The position numbers and the translations under genes are program-made. A stretch of 64,000 nt of DNA from Astrothelium macrocarpum. Taxonomy: Eukaryota; Ascomycota; Dothideomycetes; Trypetheliales; Trypetheliaceae. A model generated the notes under the pieces. That model saw only the letters and a list, made by a program, of their open reading frames with translations. It did not search any database and was not told where the DNA came from. The stretch is taken from NCBI GenBank assembly GCA_021030915.1, contig JAGEMR010000036.1, positions 1-64,000 on the forward strand, in the 5' to 3' direction. This document shows, piece after piece, positions 42,074 through 54,730 of the stretch (within the stretch, counting starts at the first letter, position 1; every line of letters begins with the position of its first letter).

Positions 42074-45000
42074 CCCACTTGAGTCGTTTGACTTTACAGG
42101 GTCAGAGATCTTCCTCTAGGAATTCAAAAAAAAAAGCGCACAAGGCGAATTCAAGGCGAAACTAAGGTTTATGACAAAAAGGCCATACAACAAAGCCAGC
42201 GATATTCGGGATATTTTCACCCTGATTTTCGTGTTGAATGTCGGCAGTAGGGTTAGATGAGATGATAACGTAAGTGTTAGTCGCGGGTCAGATAATTTGA
42301 GGGAATGATGCAACCCTATCGTAAGTATGGTAAGCAATCAGAGTGCCGTATCCAATCCCGAAAAGATATAGTGGGAAAAAGTAGGATCAATACATAGATC
42401 ATTAACGAGCGATACAGGAGGCGACCAAAATGGAAATCATAACCTGTCGGCCGGTGCCGGAGATGCAAAAGCTAGGCGGCATGATGCACTCAGGGAGAGA
42501 TGAAGAGGGATGGTGCAGGTTTGGTTGATCGTCGGTGTTGCAGCGTTTTTGTGGAATGTCGCAGGCAAGATGACTAGTAAACGCAAAGTGGTAAAAAGCG
42601 ATGATTAAAAGAGTGGCTAAGGGTGGTCGTGTGGGAAAAAAAAAGGACCTACCCTATCAAGTGAAGGATGAACACCAGGGGAGATACATGCTGGGATGGA
42701 CAAACCGAGCCGCCAAACGAAAATCCTCACCCCTCGGAATCAAAGGTCAAGGCCGTTGCTGCATCTGCGGACGGAAGGAACCTGGTCCAGGGATTCGAAT
42801 GAGATAATCTGGGGCCGCCGGGCAATGCGTCGTTCCGAGTGGACAGCAGATGGTGCACGCTCACACAATGTGCCAATTGGAGAGGATGGGACTGGATGGA
42901 ACGGGAGAAGCTGTGCTGACGTTTTGCATGTGGCTGCACTCGCAGAGAACGAGCACGCCACGGCATTTAACTAGGAGTCGTTGCTCGACTCTCGAACAGA
43001 CAAGCCTTGCCACGACTTCTGCAGCGTTGTCCCGAGGCTCGTCGGCCACGCGCTTGCTAGGGCCCACGCAGCGGGAGTCCCACCAGACGCGCCCCCAACC
43101 CCAGAACCAGCGAGATCCTCCGGTATGAGGATTTCAATCTGTCCCAGCGAGCCGCAGCCGGCAGGGGTGCAGGCTGTTCATACGCGCAGCGGGGCAGCGA
43201 GTGCCGAAAGATGAGATCGTCCGGTTGCTCCCTTTGGCGTGCAGCAAGCTGTCAACAACGTCCGGCTGGTAGCATCTCGTGGTTCTTCTGCCCAAGGTGG
43301 GACAGGGCCGAAGAGAACACTCCTTGCAGGGAGCTGATGCCTCGAAGCGGCCACTCCGACGAGGCATGGCGGGAAGTCGTCCAGCGCCAGCTTCCTTCGT
43401 CCCACCACTGAGGATTCAATATTTACTCCACGTAAGGTAGGGTGCCGGTATAAAATGCACGTACGCCCTGAAGGCATCCCTAGCCTTGTCTGTGCGAACT
43501 ACGTAGTCATTGTGTACTAAGAGGAAAACACCACGACTCCGGGTGATCTTCCCGACGGTTTTGTCTTGACGGTCGACGTCAAGCCATAATGAAACCCTAG
43601 CGACTCGAAATGCTTCCCGCCAGGTCTCGACTCGACCTGGAGAAGGCCACACGGGGCGGCGAATAACGCTTCCTGGTCACTGGTTCCGTTCCATCTAGTG
43701 GTGCCAAGGAGGACCGCCGATCTCTGTGGCGTTAAACTTGGACGCCGGCCACGAGGTGGCTGGAATCCCAACGGCTTGGACCGAATGCTATCTGGACCCT
43801 TTATTCCCCTCCATGTCCAAAGTTAGATTCTCGATTGCAGGAACTCGGTAGTTGGGTCAGGGCCTGCAACAATTATTTGTGTGTGTGCATCGTTCGAGAG
43901 GCATGACGGAGGGGGATAATCTCAAACCTCCCAACGCCATGTACTCTACCTGCATCATCAACGGTTCCAAAACGCAGCAAGACGATCGCTTTGAAGGCAG
44001 AAGCTGGTTCGCTGCTGATCATGGCCATGAGAGGTAGGCAGACAAAGGATAGCCCCATGGGCTTGGTAAATAGGAGTGTAAGTTCCTTGCACCCGCATAA
44101 GAATGCCGTATCTGCTGCAAATGCTTTGGTAATTGCGGATACTCCTGCAGAAGTGGATTGCTAGCTGTCTCGCTTACGCATCCCGGACCCCGCAGCCGTG
44201 TGTATCGTAATCTGGGAGAATGGTAAAGTAGAGGGTTTGCTCGGCGGCCTCGGTCCCATCGCCGTAACGCAAACAGGCAGCTCGTGAATCTTACAGCAGA
44301 CGGGCGGCCTTAACGTACCACAACCCTATCTACCAAGACCACCACACAAACCAAAAGTCCGTTCTCGTCGCGTCGCCAATACACTGCAGACGTGGTAACG
44401 CGCACGATTGTTCCCCCAAAGCCTGCTTGGGAGGCGATCTCTGTGCACGACTTTATCTCTACTATCATGAGATCGTGGCAATTTGAGAGCACCACCCGCA
44501 ATCTCTGAGTAGATCCACCGTAGGATTGCCGAAAACACGGACTTGGAGCCCTCGTGGCTGCCATCTGTCCGTGATGTTTGGAGCAGTGTACCCAGGCTGT
44601 GGAGCACGATTCACAGCGTGCAGAGTACGTTGCAGACACGGATCCGTGCGGATTCGAAGCTACACTCTTGTTTGCTATGCTCGGGAAGTTTGCAAAACTC
44701 TAAACGTTTTTTCTGGGCTGATCCGTGCAGTTTGGGGATTTCATCTGGAAGACCCCGGTGAGATTTTGAAAACACCAGGGTAGGGGTGTGCGGTAACTCT
44801 AACTCACGACAAGGCGACCAACCACCATTGTAAACGGATGCGAAACATTGATTTACAAATAGCTTTCGAAGGCCTTTCTGTTGCTTCTCCTGAAGATCAT
44901 GAATACCGATGCTGCGGCCCGAACAAATGGATATCCATCTGCGACAATCTGTAGTCGTGGATCGCAATTAGTCGAGGAAAATGCTGTTTCAACATCCAAA

Positions 45001-48000
45001 ATTTCAGTCTCAGTTGAAACATCTCGATTATGCATTTCAACCCTCGCATCATCTGATCCTTACTTTGTGCCTCGTTTGATGAAGAAAATTCTCAATCAAA
45101 TCGGCAGAACTGAAGGATCATTGAAAATTTTCCTTGTTCTCCTTTGCATTTTCCGTTCATCAAGTCTCCTGTTCTCCAAGTACGTTCTAGATCAGATCCG
45201 TCACCCTAGTCGCGCGTATCGAGAGTGACTGTTGAGATTGGTAATCTTCCCACAAAGCTCTACCAATCATGTCTCGCATTTCACTATGGCTTCGTCCATT
45301 GCATCCATGCCAGGGCTGCTTCAGCTAAAGCTAATTGGGTTTACCCAGGACTATCAAGAAAACGGCGATGCCGAGCACAACCAATGACTAACAATAAAAA
45401 GTCAGGTGTGCAGGAACTGGAATTCTGAGGATCTCCCGTACCCTTCCGATCGTGACATTGCCCGGTATTGCCAAACCGATGCATTCCATTCTTGATACTC
45501 AATGCATTACTGGCCTGATCTGTCATCGTTTAAAATTGATCCAGAATTGTTGAAAATTCTGTTAACATCATGAGGTGAAGCTTGGCGTTAATTCGAGGTC
45601 GGTAACTGTGGCTCTTGAATCTTGACAATGCTGCAACCGTGCCCAAGAGATTTCATCCACACACGCGCATTTCGCTGTAAAAGAATTCCCAAAAAAAAAG
45701 AATGAGTAAAGAAATAAATAAAAGCAAGCGAGAAGGAAAGAAGAAGTCGCAAATACAGACAGCATCAAAGTATGCATAATGAATTCCAAATCATAGGATG
45801 ACGAGTCCATTTAGAAGTAGTTGGGCGTAATCTCAGAACACGAGCGATGAAAGAGTAATTAAAAAGGATTTCGTTTAATATGATACAGACCTTTCGACCA
45901 CATCTAAGTTGATCGCAAAGAATTCGCACTTGATCACGAAACCTTGACATTGGCTATGACTGCTCTTAGCCGACGATACAATGGACGAATATATTTTTCC
46001 TCTGCTCAAGATCTATAGGTTCACAAGTGGTTTACAGTCGCGTCCTTACCGTGGAAAGGTACCGGGTACAGTGCCAATATTGAATTTGGATAAAAGAAAC
46101 TTCCATCAGTGCTAATCTTCCCATTACAAGATTAAAATGTTTTATCAAAAAAGGGTATCTCACCAAATCTTACTACAATACGAAATCTCGACCATCTGCT
46201 GCAGGGAAATGTATTTCTTGTGGACCAGTTGACACTAAATGATTACAGGTAACACGAGCGCTAATTGAGGCCGACAAATAATTTGCATCACAACGGCACT
46301 TGCACCATCGTGTGTTGTCGATCATAAGGCATACAATTCGACATCCATTTGTTAAGGAGGCTCCTAATGACAATATGCAGCAAAAACATGAGTATCTTTT
46401 ATCATTTCACATTTCAAATGACTTGTAATTGGGTTTGGAGATTCAGTGGCATGTGTTTGGCTGGATATTCTTGTCACTATCAAGCACATCTCTTAGTCTA
46501 TTGCAATTCCTGATAATGGTAGTTTTTCAGATTATACGGACAACGACGTGAGGCCTGTCATGATGTAAGACCGGGATAATACGAACCATAATCTTCTCGA
46601 TGGATGTCCGAAGCGACACGCAATCTGATATTCAGCTAAACGCTAGTCTCTCCGGCGTGGAGAAACTAAAGCCAGCGAATGGAACCCAGGACGTCCAAAA
46701 ATAACAGCCGTTTCCGGTCGAAATTAGGGCATCGAAGAAGTCGACGAGACTTGTGCCGTAGACCACGGTGTCTCAACTCATGAGACAATCTTCACACTAG
46801 GGCAAGTAGCTTTCTCCACCAATTAAATAATTCAAGGACTAATTGGCTGCCTCATAGTCGAGCTGACTTGTCGCCCCATTTGAGATATCTGCTCAATCAA
46901 ATGGAATTATTCTCCTGTGCTACAAACCCTGTTATGTAATTGGGTTCCAGGAGCTGAAGATGTACTGTACGTCAAAACATCGGCTTCGACTCCGAACGTT
47001 ATAGAACCTTGTAATACTAGACGCGTTAAGTGCGCTAAACAGTGGCGCACCAACTAAAGCGCCACTGACGCCTCCCCTCTACTTGGGTCAACAATGCGGT
47101 TTCGCAGAATTCGCACCGTGCTAGCTGCATGCAGAAATGCGAGAGAAGCACCGAAATGTTGGTCACGGCGGCAGGGAGCCAGGGAGTTCCAGCATCTTTG
47201 AACCAGGCCAGGATTCGGATTTATCCGGCGGGAAAGGGGGCCTGGATGGAAAGGCGGAGGCTAAGTTTTTTCGCCCCCAGACGCGGTGCCGCTTTTTTTC
47301 GTTTCTGGGGGGTGGGTGGGTGGCGGCGGCGGCGGCGCTGCTGGCGCTTACGGCTCTCGGAACCCCGTTGGGGAAACCCATCGCAGTAGGAAGGTGGGAA
47401 GGGCAAAAGCAGTGACCAGACTTTTTTTCACTAAGGGCAATGCGAGGGCGAAGCCCATGATCCCTGGGCGTGGATGCGCGCAATGTGCCGAAGGGATCTA
47501 ATCGCATGCACGCCGTCCTCTAGCGGGCTGGTGGGAAGGGGGGGTTCTTCCCGGTCCCTGTTCCTTATTCTTTTCTCCTATGGTTTGCATGAAACAGTTG
47601 CAGATCCTAAGGTTAATGACAATCTTTCTGACGTCGCGCGTTTGCCCCCCTCCCTCTTTTCTCCTCCCACCCCCCATGCAGGTGCCAGCGCATCTGATTA
47701 TTGATTTTTTCGTAATCTCCAGGGCGGATTGGATCAGGTAGGGTTGCGCTGGGCTGGGCTGGGGGTTCTTCACCCGCATCTCCCATCAGAGGCAGATGGG
47801 AGAAGGCCCAAGATGCGCAAGATTTCGATGCTCTCTCCTACCCCATGTGGAGCACTGCTGGCCGGATTCAGACATCGGCTCTTCCGCGTTTCCGATGTTC
47901 GCGATGCTCTCCCATCTACCCGATTCCATATGTTACACGATCTTGAATAATGGCTGGGACCGGAGAATTTGGGTTCTTGTGTCGGAGTCATGTGTGCGGG

Positions 48001-48398
48001 TTCTAGATGCTTGGATGGAAGAAGGGGGCGGATGGGGGTCCGGAGTCGGCCGAGTTCCGAGTCGCTTACCTAGATTTAGACGGGAAAGTTCCGGCACTGT
48101 CTCACCATTGTGTAGCGCATGGTGCGCACACACGGGCCATGAAGCTTTTGTGAAACATAAGGGCTAACTTCGCCGATGACCGTCTCTCGCTTATCTTTCA
48201 CGCATCACGGCTTCATAAAATTAGCGAGAAGGGTGGGTCTTGATGATGAATAGTTTGACTGTCGTTTGAATAGTTTGCCGAGTTTGGTAGCGGGTGAGGC
48301 AAGGCGCTCTAGGGGTTTGCTCTTTGCTTCTTTGGCTTCAAATCTTTTTTTCCACGCTCGCTTCACAGCTTACTTCGTGTACAACAATCCAATCAGCA
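42074..48398. other. 6.3 kb region without a convincing gene
   Basis: Upstream of the Zn2Cys6 gene and up to adenine deaminase there is no frame above about 125 codons and no recognisable domain, tRNA or repeat. Composition alternates between GC-rich (42.7-44.6 kb and 47.2-47.8 kb) and AT-rich (44.9-46.9 kb) blocks. GGGTGGGTGGC-like and CGGCGGCGG runs lie at about 47310-47340. Long promoters, non-coding transcripts or decayed mobile DNA are all possible, and nothing in the sequence decides between them. Confidence 0.45.
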
Positions 48399-49515
48399 AT
48401 GTGTCAAAGTCCCTTTCACCCATTCCTCCAGGCTTTGCCAAAATGCGAACACCACATGTACGATTTGCGTCAATTTTTCCATGTTCGATTCATTAATCTA
48501 GAAAAGGCATCTCGAAGGCGCTTTGACGCCGGCACTCCTCTTCCGACTTGCATCACGTAACAAGATTCAGCTACCATCCGACGACCCGGCTTACGATTCC
48601 CATGAAGAGCTGTTGGCCCGCTATTCCCGTTTCACCTCCCTGGATGACTTTTTACAATATTACTATTTTGCAACTTCAGTCCTGGTCCAGGAGTCCGATT
48701 TCGAGGCACTGGCATGGGATTACTTTCAACATGCTTCGAGAGATGGTGTGATGCATGCAGAGGTCTTTTTCGATCCACAGACACATCTCGCCCGTGGCGT
48801 GACCTATTCTACTATTCTCAGTGGTTTCACAAAGGCCAGAAGACGCGCGGAATCCGAACTTGGTATTACCAGCGAGCTAATCTGTTGTTTTCTGCGACAT
48901 CTTCCCCTGAAGGATGCTTTGCATATGTTTGCACACACCGATGTACAAACGAGTTTCGATGCCGAACACGTTATTGGCATCGGTCTAGACTCAAGTGAAA
49001 GGGCATTTCCTCCATCCCTCTTCAAAGATCTTTACAGTAAAGCATTGGAAAAAGGTCTGCGTCTCACGGCTCATGCAGGCGAAGAAGGGCCAGCTGATTA
49101 TATCCAAAGTGCTCTCGAGCATCTTAATGTAGAGAGAATAGATCACGGTATTCGGCTTGTTGAAGACGCTCATCTGATTCAACGGATCCAGCAGCAGGGT
49201 ACGATGCTGACGGTATGTCCATTGAGTAATGTTGTGCTTCGTTGTGTCGGCTCAATGAGCGAGGTGCCTGTCCGAGCATTTCTAGACAAAGGCGTGAAAT
49301 TCAGCATTAACAGTGACGATCCTGCGTACTTTGGTGGATACATCTTGGAGAATTATTGTCAGGTTCAAGAAGCACATCAGCTGAATTTCAAGGATTGGGA
49401 AACTATTTGTAGAAATGCAATAGAGGGTAGCTGGTGTGCTAATGAGCGGAAGGACGTGATGCTTAGGCAACTGGCAATGGTCACCAACGAGTGGCAGGAG
49501 AAGTTGAGCGGCTGA
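48399..49515 (+). CDS. AAH1: Adenine deaminase
   Basis: Exon 1 48399-48457 and exon 2 48507-49515 encode 355 residues (yeast Aah1 has 347). It converts adenine to hypoxanthine in purine salvage. The first exon reads MCQSPFHPFLQALPKCEHH. The 49-nt intron (GTACGA to AAAAG) completes the metal-binding His-x-His in HMHLEGALTPAL (H19, H21). Later motifs are ECALAWDYFQHASRDG-like and AEVFFDPQTH, HAGEEGP at about 209, ERIDHGIRLVED, TVCPLSNV, and NSDDPAYFGGY at about 290, together the metal and base-binding residues of the adenosine/adenine deaminase superfamily. The short length, the start and the absence of ADA-specific N-terminal parts favour adenine deaminase over adenosine deaminase. The acceptor is non-standard (AAG), since the CTAG five bases upstream would bring an early stop. 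Confidence 0.93.
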
Positions 49516-50095
49516 ACGACTTGAGCTTTTAAAAATATGATGGTATGCGTAGTCGTGAAGCCGCAAGCTTTAGCAATCTAGGGGCGCGCTAATGATCAAA
49601 TTGCATTGCGTGGCGTAAACTTATAAGCTCCAAAATTCCAATCAGGAGTATTTAGCGGGGTGTGAGCGTCAATTACAAGTCTCATTTGGCGCCACAAGTT
49701 GGCTTCTAATCGAACCAAGTTTCTTCATCAAAAAGATGCATTACCAAGCGGGGTACATTCTGCATAATCAAGCCTCAAATCACGTCCAGATATGTGCATG
49801 AAAAAGCCAAATGATCCTGTGTTTACAGCATAAGACTGCCAAGCTTTTATGTCAGCATGACCGAATGAGGCAGATTCAAAATAAAGCGCCAGTGATGGGA
49901 ATTGCTCGAAACTGGATGCCCGAGCAGGCCAATGACAAGTGTCAAACATGGGGAATTCTTTGAAACTCGTGTCGTTTCCAAGGCTCTTTAGCGGCGCATT
50001 ACGTGGATCGTCCCGTAGCCAAGCTTTCAGGTCCAGTTTGTTGCATCCTGGTTCGCGCCTGTTGCTCGGGGCCCCACCAGATGCAATCCACTTTG
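49516..50095. other. Intergenic region
   Basis: Between adenine deaminase and the glutamate decarboxylase promoter. A 150-codon minus-strand frame at 49728-50180 overlaps the pyrimidine-rich promoter tract and has no motif; it is not called. Confidence 0.4.
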
Positions 50096-50165
50096 TCCAC
50101 CTTTTTTGCCCCTTTGCTCCTCCTTTGCTCCTCTCTCTCTTCTCTTTACTACTGTACTTTCTGGC
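50096..50165 (+). promoter_or_regulatory. Pyrimidine-rich tract of the glutamate decarboxylase promoter
   Basis: About 70 bp dominated by C and T (CTCCTCTCTCTCTTCTC and similar), 100-165 bp before the start codon. CT tracts of this kind precede transcription starts of well-expressed filamentous-fungal genes. Confidence 0.55.
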
Positions 50166-50261
50166 TACAATCATATCCATTCCTCAATCTCGACATAAGT
50201 CGTAGACTCTATTCATTCCTAAGCTTTAGAAACTTGTAGCCCCTGCTGCAAATCCGTCAAG

Positions 50262-52137
50262 ATGGTCCATCTCGGACGTGTCATGACCGACAAGGAGCTT
50301 GCTGAGACCACGCACAAGCTCAGTATCGAAGCTCCAAGTGGCGATGACTTTCACACTTCGGTCTATGGTTCTCGCTTTGCTGCCGAGGACCTTCCCAAGC
50401 ATGAGATGCCTGAAAAAGAGGTCCGTTGATTTGGTTGACACTGCAGCTTGCAGGAGCTATTGAAGCTGACATGGAATCATAAATAGATGCCGAGAGAGGT
50501 AGCTTATCGTATGATCAAGTGAGTCGAAGCTAAGTTTAAGCTCATTCGAACGCAATTGAGCTCTAAATTGAACCTTTGCTAATCCTGCGGCACAGGGATG
50601 ACCTGACCCTCGACGGCATCCCCACTCTTAAGTCAGTATTCTGCAGCCTATGGTGAGATCGATTATCTGACACTGCCTTAGCTTGGCCTCTTTCGTGACT
50701 ACTTATATGGTATACCCTTTACAGACCTGCCTTGTATATTGTATGAGCTAAGCCACAACAGGAAGAAGAAGCTGAAAAGCTCATGGTCGATTGTTTCTCC
50801 AAAAACTTCATCGACTACGAGGAATATCCTGTTTCTGCCGATATTCAGAACCGTTGCGTGTCTATGATTGCCCGTCTCTTTAATATCCCAGCCCATGATG
50901 AGAACACCAACGCCATGGGAACTTCTACCATCGGATCCTCTGAAGCTATTATGCTGGCCACACTTGCAATGAAGAAGCGCTGGCAGAATGCTCGCAAAGC
51001 TGCAGGAAAGCCTTATGACAAGCCGAACATTGTCATGAACAGTGCTGTTCAAGTCTGCTGGGAGAAAGCTGCCCGGTACTTTGAGGTTGAGGAGAAATAT
51101 GTCTACTGTACAAAGGATCGCTATGTGATTGATCCTGAAGAAGCCGTCAGTTTGGTGGATGAGAACACCATTGGTATCTGCTCAATTCTTGGGACCACGT
51201 ACACTGGGGAATATGAAGACACCAAAGCAATTAATGACTTGTTGGTCAAGAAAAATATCGACTGCCCAATTCACGTCGATGCTGCCAGTGGTGGATTCGT
51301 AGCTCCATTTGTCAACCCAAATCTCGTCTGGGATTTCAGGCTTGAAAAGGTTGTCAGTATCAATGTCTCCGGCCACAAGTATGGTCTGGTCTATCCTGGT
51401 GTAGGTTGGGTCGTCTGGCGTGACCCAGAGTTTTTGCCCAAAGGTTAGTACGAATCTATTCTAAGTCTTCCGATCCTAGCTTCGAATTTTGCAAAGGATT
51501 TTTTCCTTGCATGTGATGGGGTCTGACTATGTCTCTAGAACTCATTTTCAACATCAATTACCTCGGTGCCGACCAAGCTTCCTTCACCCTCAACTTCTCC
51601 CGCGGTGCCTCCCAGATCATTGGACAATACTATCAAATGATTCGCCTTGGCAAGCATGGCTATCGCTCTATCATGCACAACCTTACCCTCATTGCCGACT
51701 ACCTCGCCGCTAATCTCAAATCCATGGGCGCCCTCATCATGTCCAAGGGTGGCGGAGAAGGTCTTCCCCTTGTCGCCTTCCGCTTGGACCCGGCAAAGGG
51801 ACATGAGTTCGACGAATTTGATGTCGCACACCACCTACGTGAGCGTGGATGGGTGGTTCCAGCATATACGATGGCGCCGCATAGCGAGAAATTGAAGCTT
51901 ATGCGTGTCGTGGTCCGTGAGGACTTCTCGCGTAGCCGTGCAGATGCGTTGATTGCTGACTTTAAGCTTGCCCTCGAAACGCTTCAGTCGATGCACCCGC
52001 AGCGCATCAAGGAGCACACGGCGCATGCGAAGAAGCATGCGACGCGCACGGGTAGGCACCGAAACATCAACAAGCATTACAATGACGAGGATCACTCGCT
52101 GCAGGGCAAGCACGACAAGACCCATGCCGTCTGTTAG
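50262..52137 (+). CDS. GAD1: Glutamate decarboxylase
   Basis: Six exons: 50262-50420, 50487-50518, 50596-50631, 50682-50709, 50762-51443 and 51539-52137. All phases match; 511 residues. A PLP-dependent enzyme making GABA from L-glutamate. Family landmarks in order: the start MVHLGRVMTDKELAETTHK, PREVAYRMIKDDLTLDG, LNLASFVTTYMEEEAEKLM, GSSEAIMLATLAMKKRW, HVDAASGGFVAPF, the PLP lysine in SGHKYGLVYPG (about K291), and NFSRGASQIIGQYY. The C-terminus is a His/Lys-rich tail (HTAHAKKHATRTGRHRN). Three consecutive micro-exons of 32, 36 and 28 nt encode the conserved segment before TTYM. The first donor is GTCCGT, the fourth acceptor CAACAG. Likely cytosolic and part of the GABA shunt or acid/oxidative stress response. 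Confidence 0.97.
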
Positions 52138-52670
52138 AGGGTTCCTTACAATGTGATTATGAGTGGACGAACTGGGAGAATGTCATAAGGGAGGCGATTC
52201 AAAGTTTATTTCATCGGAATGGTGAACAAGGATGGGTAGAGTTCGGTTAAAATACGGCTGCGGTATCCTGGGTAACGACAACATCACAAAGATGGAATGA
52301 TGAGAACGAAGAAGCAGATGAGGCTGTATGTACCTAGATAGACCTATCCTGAATGTTGTCATGCTTTTCCTGCAATCTTTCCTACGGATTCTCGTTTTGA
52401 GTAAATGAGCAGAGTAAACGACAACTGTAAACGATAGATCGTATAAAGCTTATTCTCGAACAATCTGAAAAGGGATAGTGCAGAATCGACTGGGGTCTAA
52501 AGGCTTCAGAGTTGTGGTATGATCGTGTAGGTTTGGGACTTATTCATAGCTATGGAAACATGCTTCGTATTACATTTTCTTTGATAGGTCTGCTATTGTG
52601 GCCTTTGGAAGCTTACTTTCACGCCCGAAAGCTCAATTCTACCCAGCAACGCCCCCTTCCGCAAACCCCC
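52138..52670. other. Convergent intergenic region
   Basis: A spacer between the 3' ends of glutamate decarboxylase and the amidase gene. No gene was seen. Confidence 0.4.
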
Positions 52671-54537
52671 TCACAACCTCGCCTTCGTTTTACCATCCTC
52701 TTTCAACACTCCCAACGTCCCCTCCAACACTTCCATCACCCTCACCAACCTCTCCTCCTGCAACCGCGGCACTACCACCTGCACGCTCAGCGGACTCTCC
52801 ATGTAAACGCCACGATCCACTTCCTCCCACAGCTTCCGGTTCTCGCGATCCCAGCTCCCCAGCACGGGCTGACTCTTGGGGATCTCAAGCTTAGCGTCTG
52901 CAGCGCGGAAGGGGCGGATTGGGAGCGTGCCACAGGGGTAGTCGAGGAGCACCCACATGGCGGTGTAGCCGGTTGCGTTCCAGCGGTCAATGGGAGGAAC
53001 GGGGTGGGGTGCTACGGGGCAGATGATGGCATCGAGAGGTCGGGGAGAGGGTAGGGAGGACGAAGGGAGACCCTGGGTTGTCCAGCCGTCTGCAGTTGTT
53101 CCGTCATTCGTATTGTTGGTAGGTCGTGAAGCAGATCCGTAGGACCCGTCCCAGACAGAGAGAAACTCTTGGGTAGCCTCCTCACGGCGGGCGTGGAGTG
53201 CTCGAACTTGATCGAGGGTTTTTGGCGCGCCGGGTTGCATGCGCTGGGCAACCCAGGGAATGGGAGGTTCTCCAGTGCGAGAGAGAAGGCTGAATTTGTG
53301 TTGGCCCCCATCGGTGTAGAGGAGATTGTTAGTTAAGGATTGAAGCGGCTTAGTTAGGGAGACGATGTCGAGTTCTGCGGGCTCAAATGTGGGAGATGAG
53401 CGGAGGACGTTGGTGATCTCGTCCAGGAGATGGGATACGGGAGGAAGGGGAGCCGTCACGCCGTCGGTTCGCATGATTCCAACTCTGAGAGTCTCGTCAT
53501 GTGAATTTGAAGGATTTGAAGAGATCCAGGGACTCGGACCACAATCTGTGTCTATTCTCCAAGGCTCCGAATCAATTACACTTCTGAAGAACAAGTCGCA
53601 GTCCCGCAATGTTGTAGTGATAGGACCTGCGCTGGCTTGTAATCCTGTCCTTCCACTTCCGGCTGCGGCAGCATTTTCTTGACCACTGTACGGTACTCGG
53701 CCTACGCTTGGCTTTATTCCGTATAAACCATTACACATTGCTGGTATCCGGATGGATCCTCCAATGTCAGTCCCTACACCTAAAACGCTTCCTTTCATTG
53801 CTATGAGAGCTCCTTCTCCTCCCGAACTTCCGCCTGGCGTTAGACTCTTATTCAGTGGATTTAGAGTCCTGCCAAAAACGTGGTTCACAGAATCCAGTGC
53901 CATGAGCGTTTGTGGTATGTTGGTTTTGCAGTACAACACTGCTCCAGCATTCAAGAGAGTCGTAACAAGAGTCGATGGTTGTGAAGCAGGTGAGAATGCA
54001 AGAGACGTGATACCGACTGATGTGTCGATTCCTGGAATAGCGAAACTGTCCTTGAGGGAAATGGGAAGGCCGTGAAGAGGACCAATGGGCCTTCCATACT
54101 GCTCGATATGTTTGTCAAGAGCATGGGCACGAGAGATTGCCAAGGGAAAGAATATTTCAGTGAGACAATTCGTCTGAGCATGAAAAGGGTTAATGTGAGC
54201 AGTCAATTGCGGAGCCTTTACGAGGGTCCTCCATTAATGAATGAAACGAGAGCATCTAGCGTACCAATTGGTGGGCGATTGCGGCTCTTTTACAGAATGC
54301 AGTCACAACTTCTTCGCTCGTCAGCTCACGGCTTGCAAGTTTCTGCACCAAAGCAGTGGCGTCATGTTCCTCAGTAATGTAGAGCTCCTTCTTACTGAGT
54401 ATGCCACATGTACGAGGCACATCCATGACGGTGTTGAGATTGGCAGATGGTTTAGAAGAGAGCAGCCATGGTCTAGGTATTTTTGTAGCTTGTTCGTCCT
54501 TTTTGCGCTTGGCAATATCCTGCCAACTTTCTACCAT
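52671..54537 (-). CDS. Amidase signature family enzyme
   Basis: Exon 1 54265-54537 and exon 2 52671-54173 (91-nt intron, GTACGC to CTCAG) give 591 residues. It belongs to the amidase signature family, Ser-cisSer-Lys hydrolases of amide bonds. The triad is complete: Lys at about 132 in LPISLKDSF, cis-Ser at about 207 in the GGSSGGEG loop, and nucleophile Ser at about 231 in GTDIGGSIRIP. Exon 1 carries the usual fungal N-terminus (WQDIAKRKKDEQ, LTSEEVVTAFCKRAAIAHQL). The rest (NGLYGIKPSVGRVPYSG, SAGPITTTLRDCDLFF, ICPVAPHP) matches acetamidase/general amidase types such as AmdS. The substrate cannot be told from sequence. It shares a 193-bp divergent promoter with the CENP-B-like gene. Confidence 0.93.
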
Positions 54538-54730
54538 TTTGAAGGTTGTGAAGATGAATCATTCTAAAAGCTGTCTGCCTACATGAACACTGCGGGGAGC
54601 TTCTTCGTGACGAGCCTCGGCTGGGACCCTTGCGTGCCTTTTCCGCCATATCCCAGCGTGTATTCATTACACGCGGGATGATACCCTTTGCAAAGCGATA
54701 ATATTGCATTGACGCCATTATCCTTCAAGC
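54538..54730. promoter_or_regulatory. Divergent promoter amidase / CENP-B-like gene
   Basis: A 193-bp gap between two outward-pointing start codons. No specific binding site was identified. Confidence 0.45.

Noticed and set aside
49728..50180. A 150-codon minus-strand frame upstream of glutamate decarboxylase
   Set aside because: It overlaps the pyrimidine-rich promoter tract and has no motif or plausible splice context.
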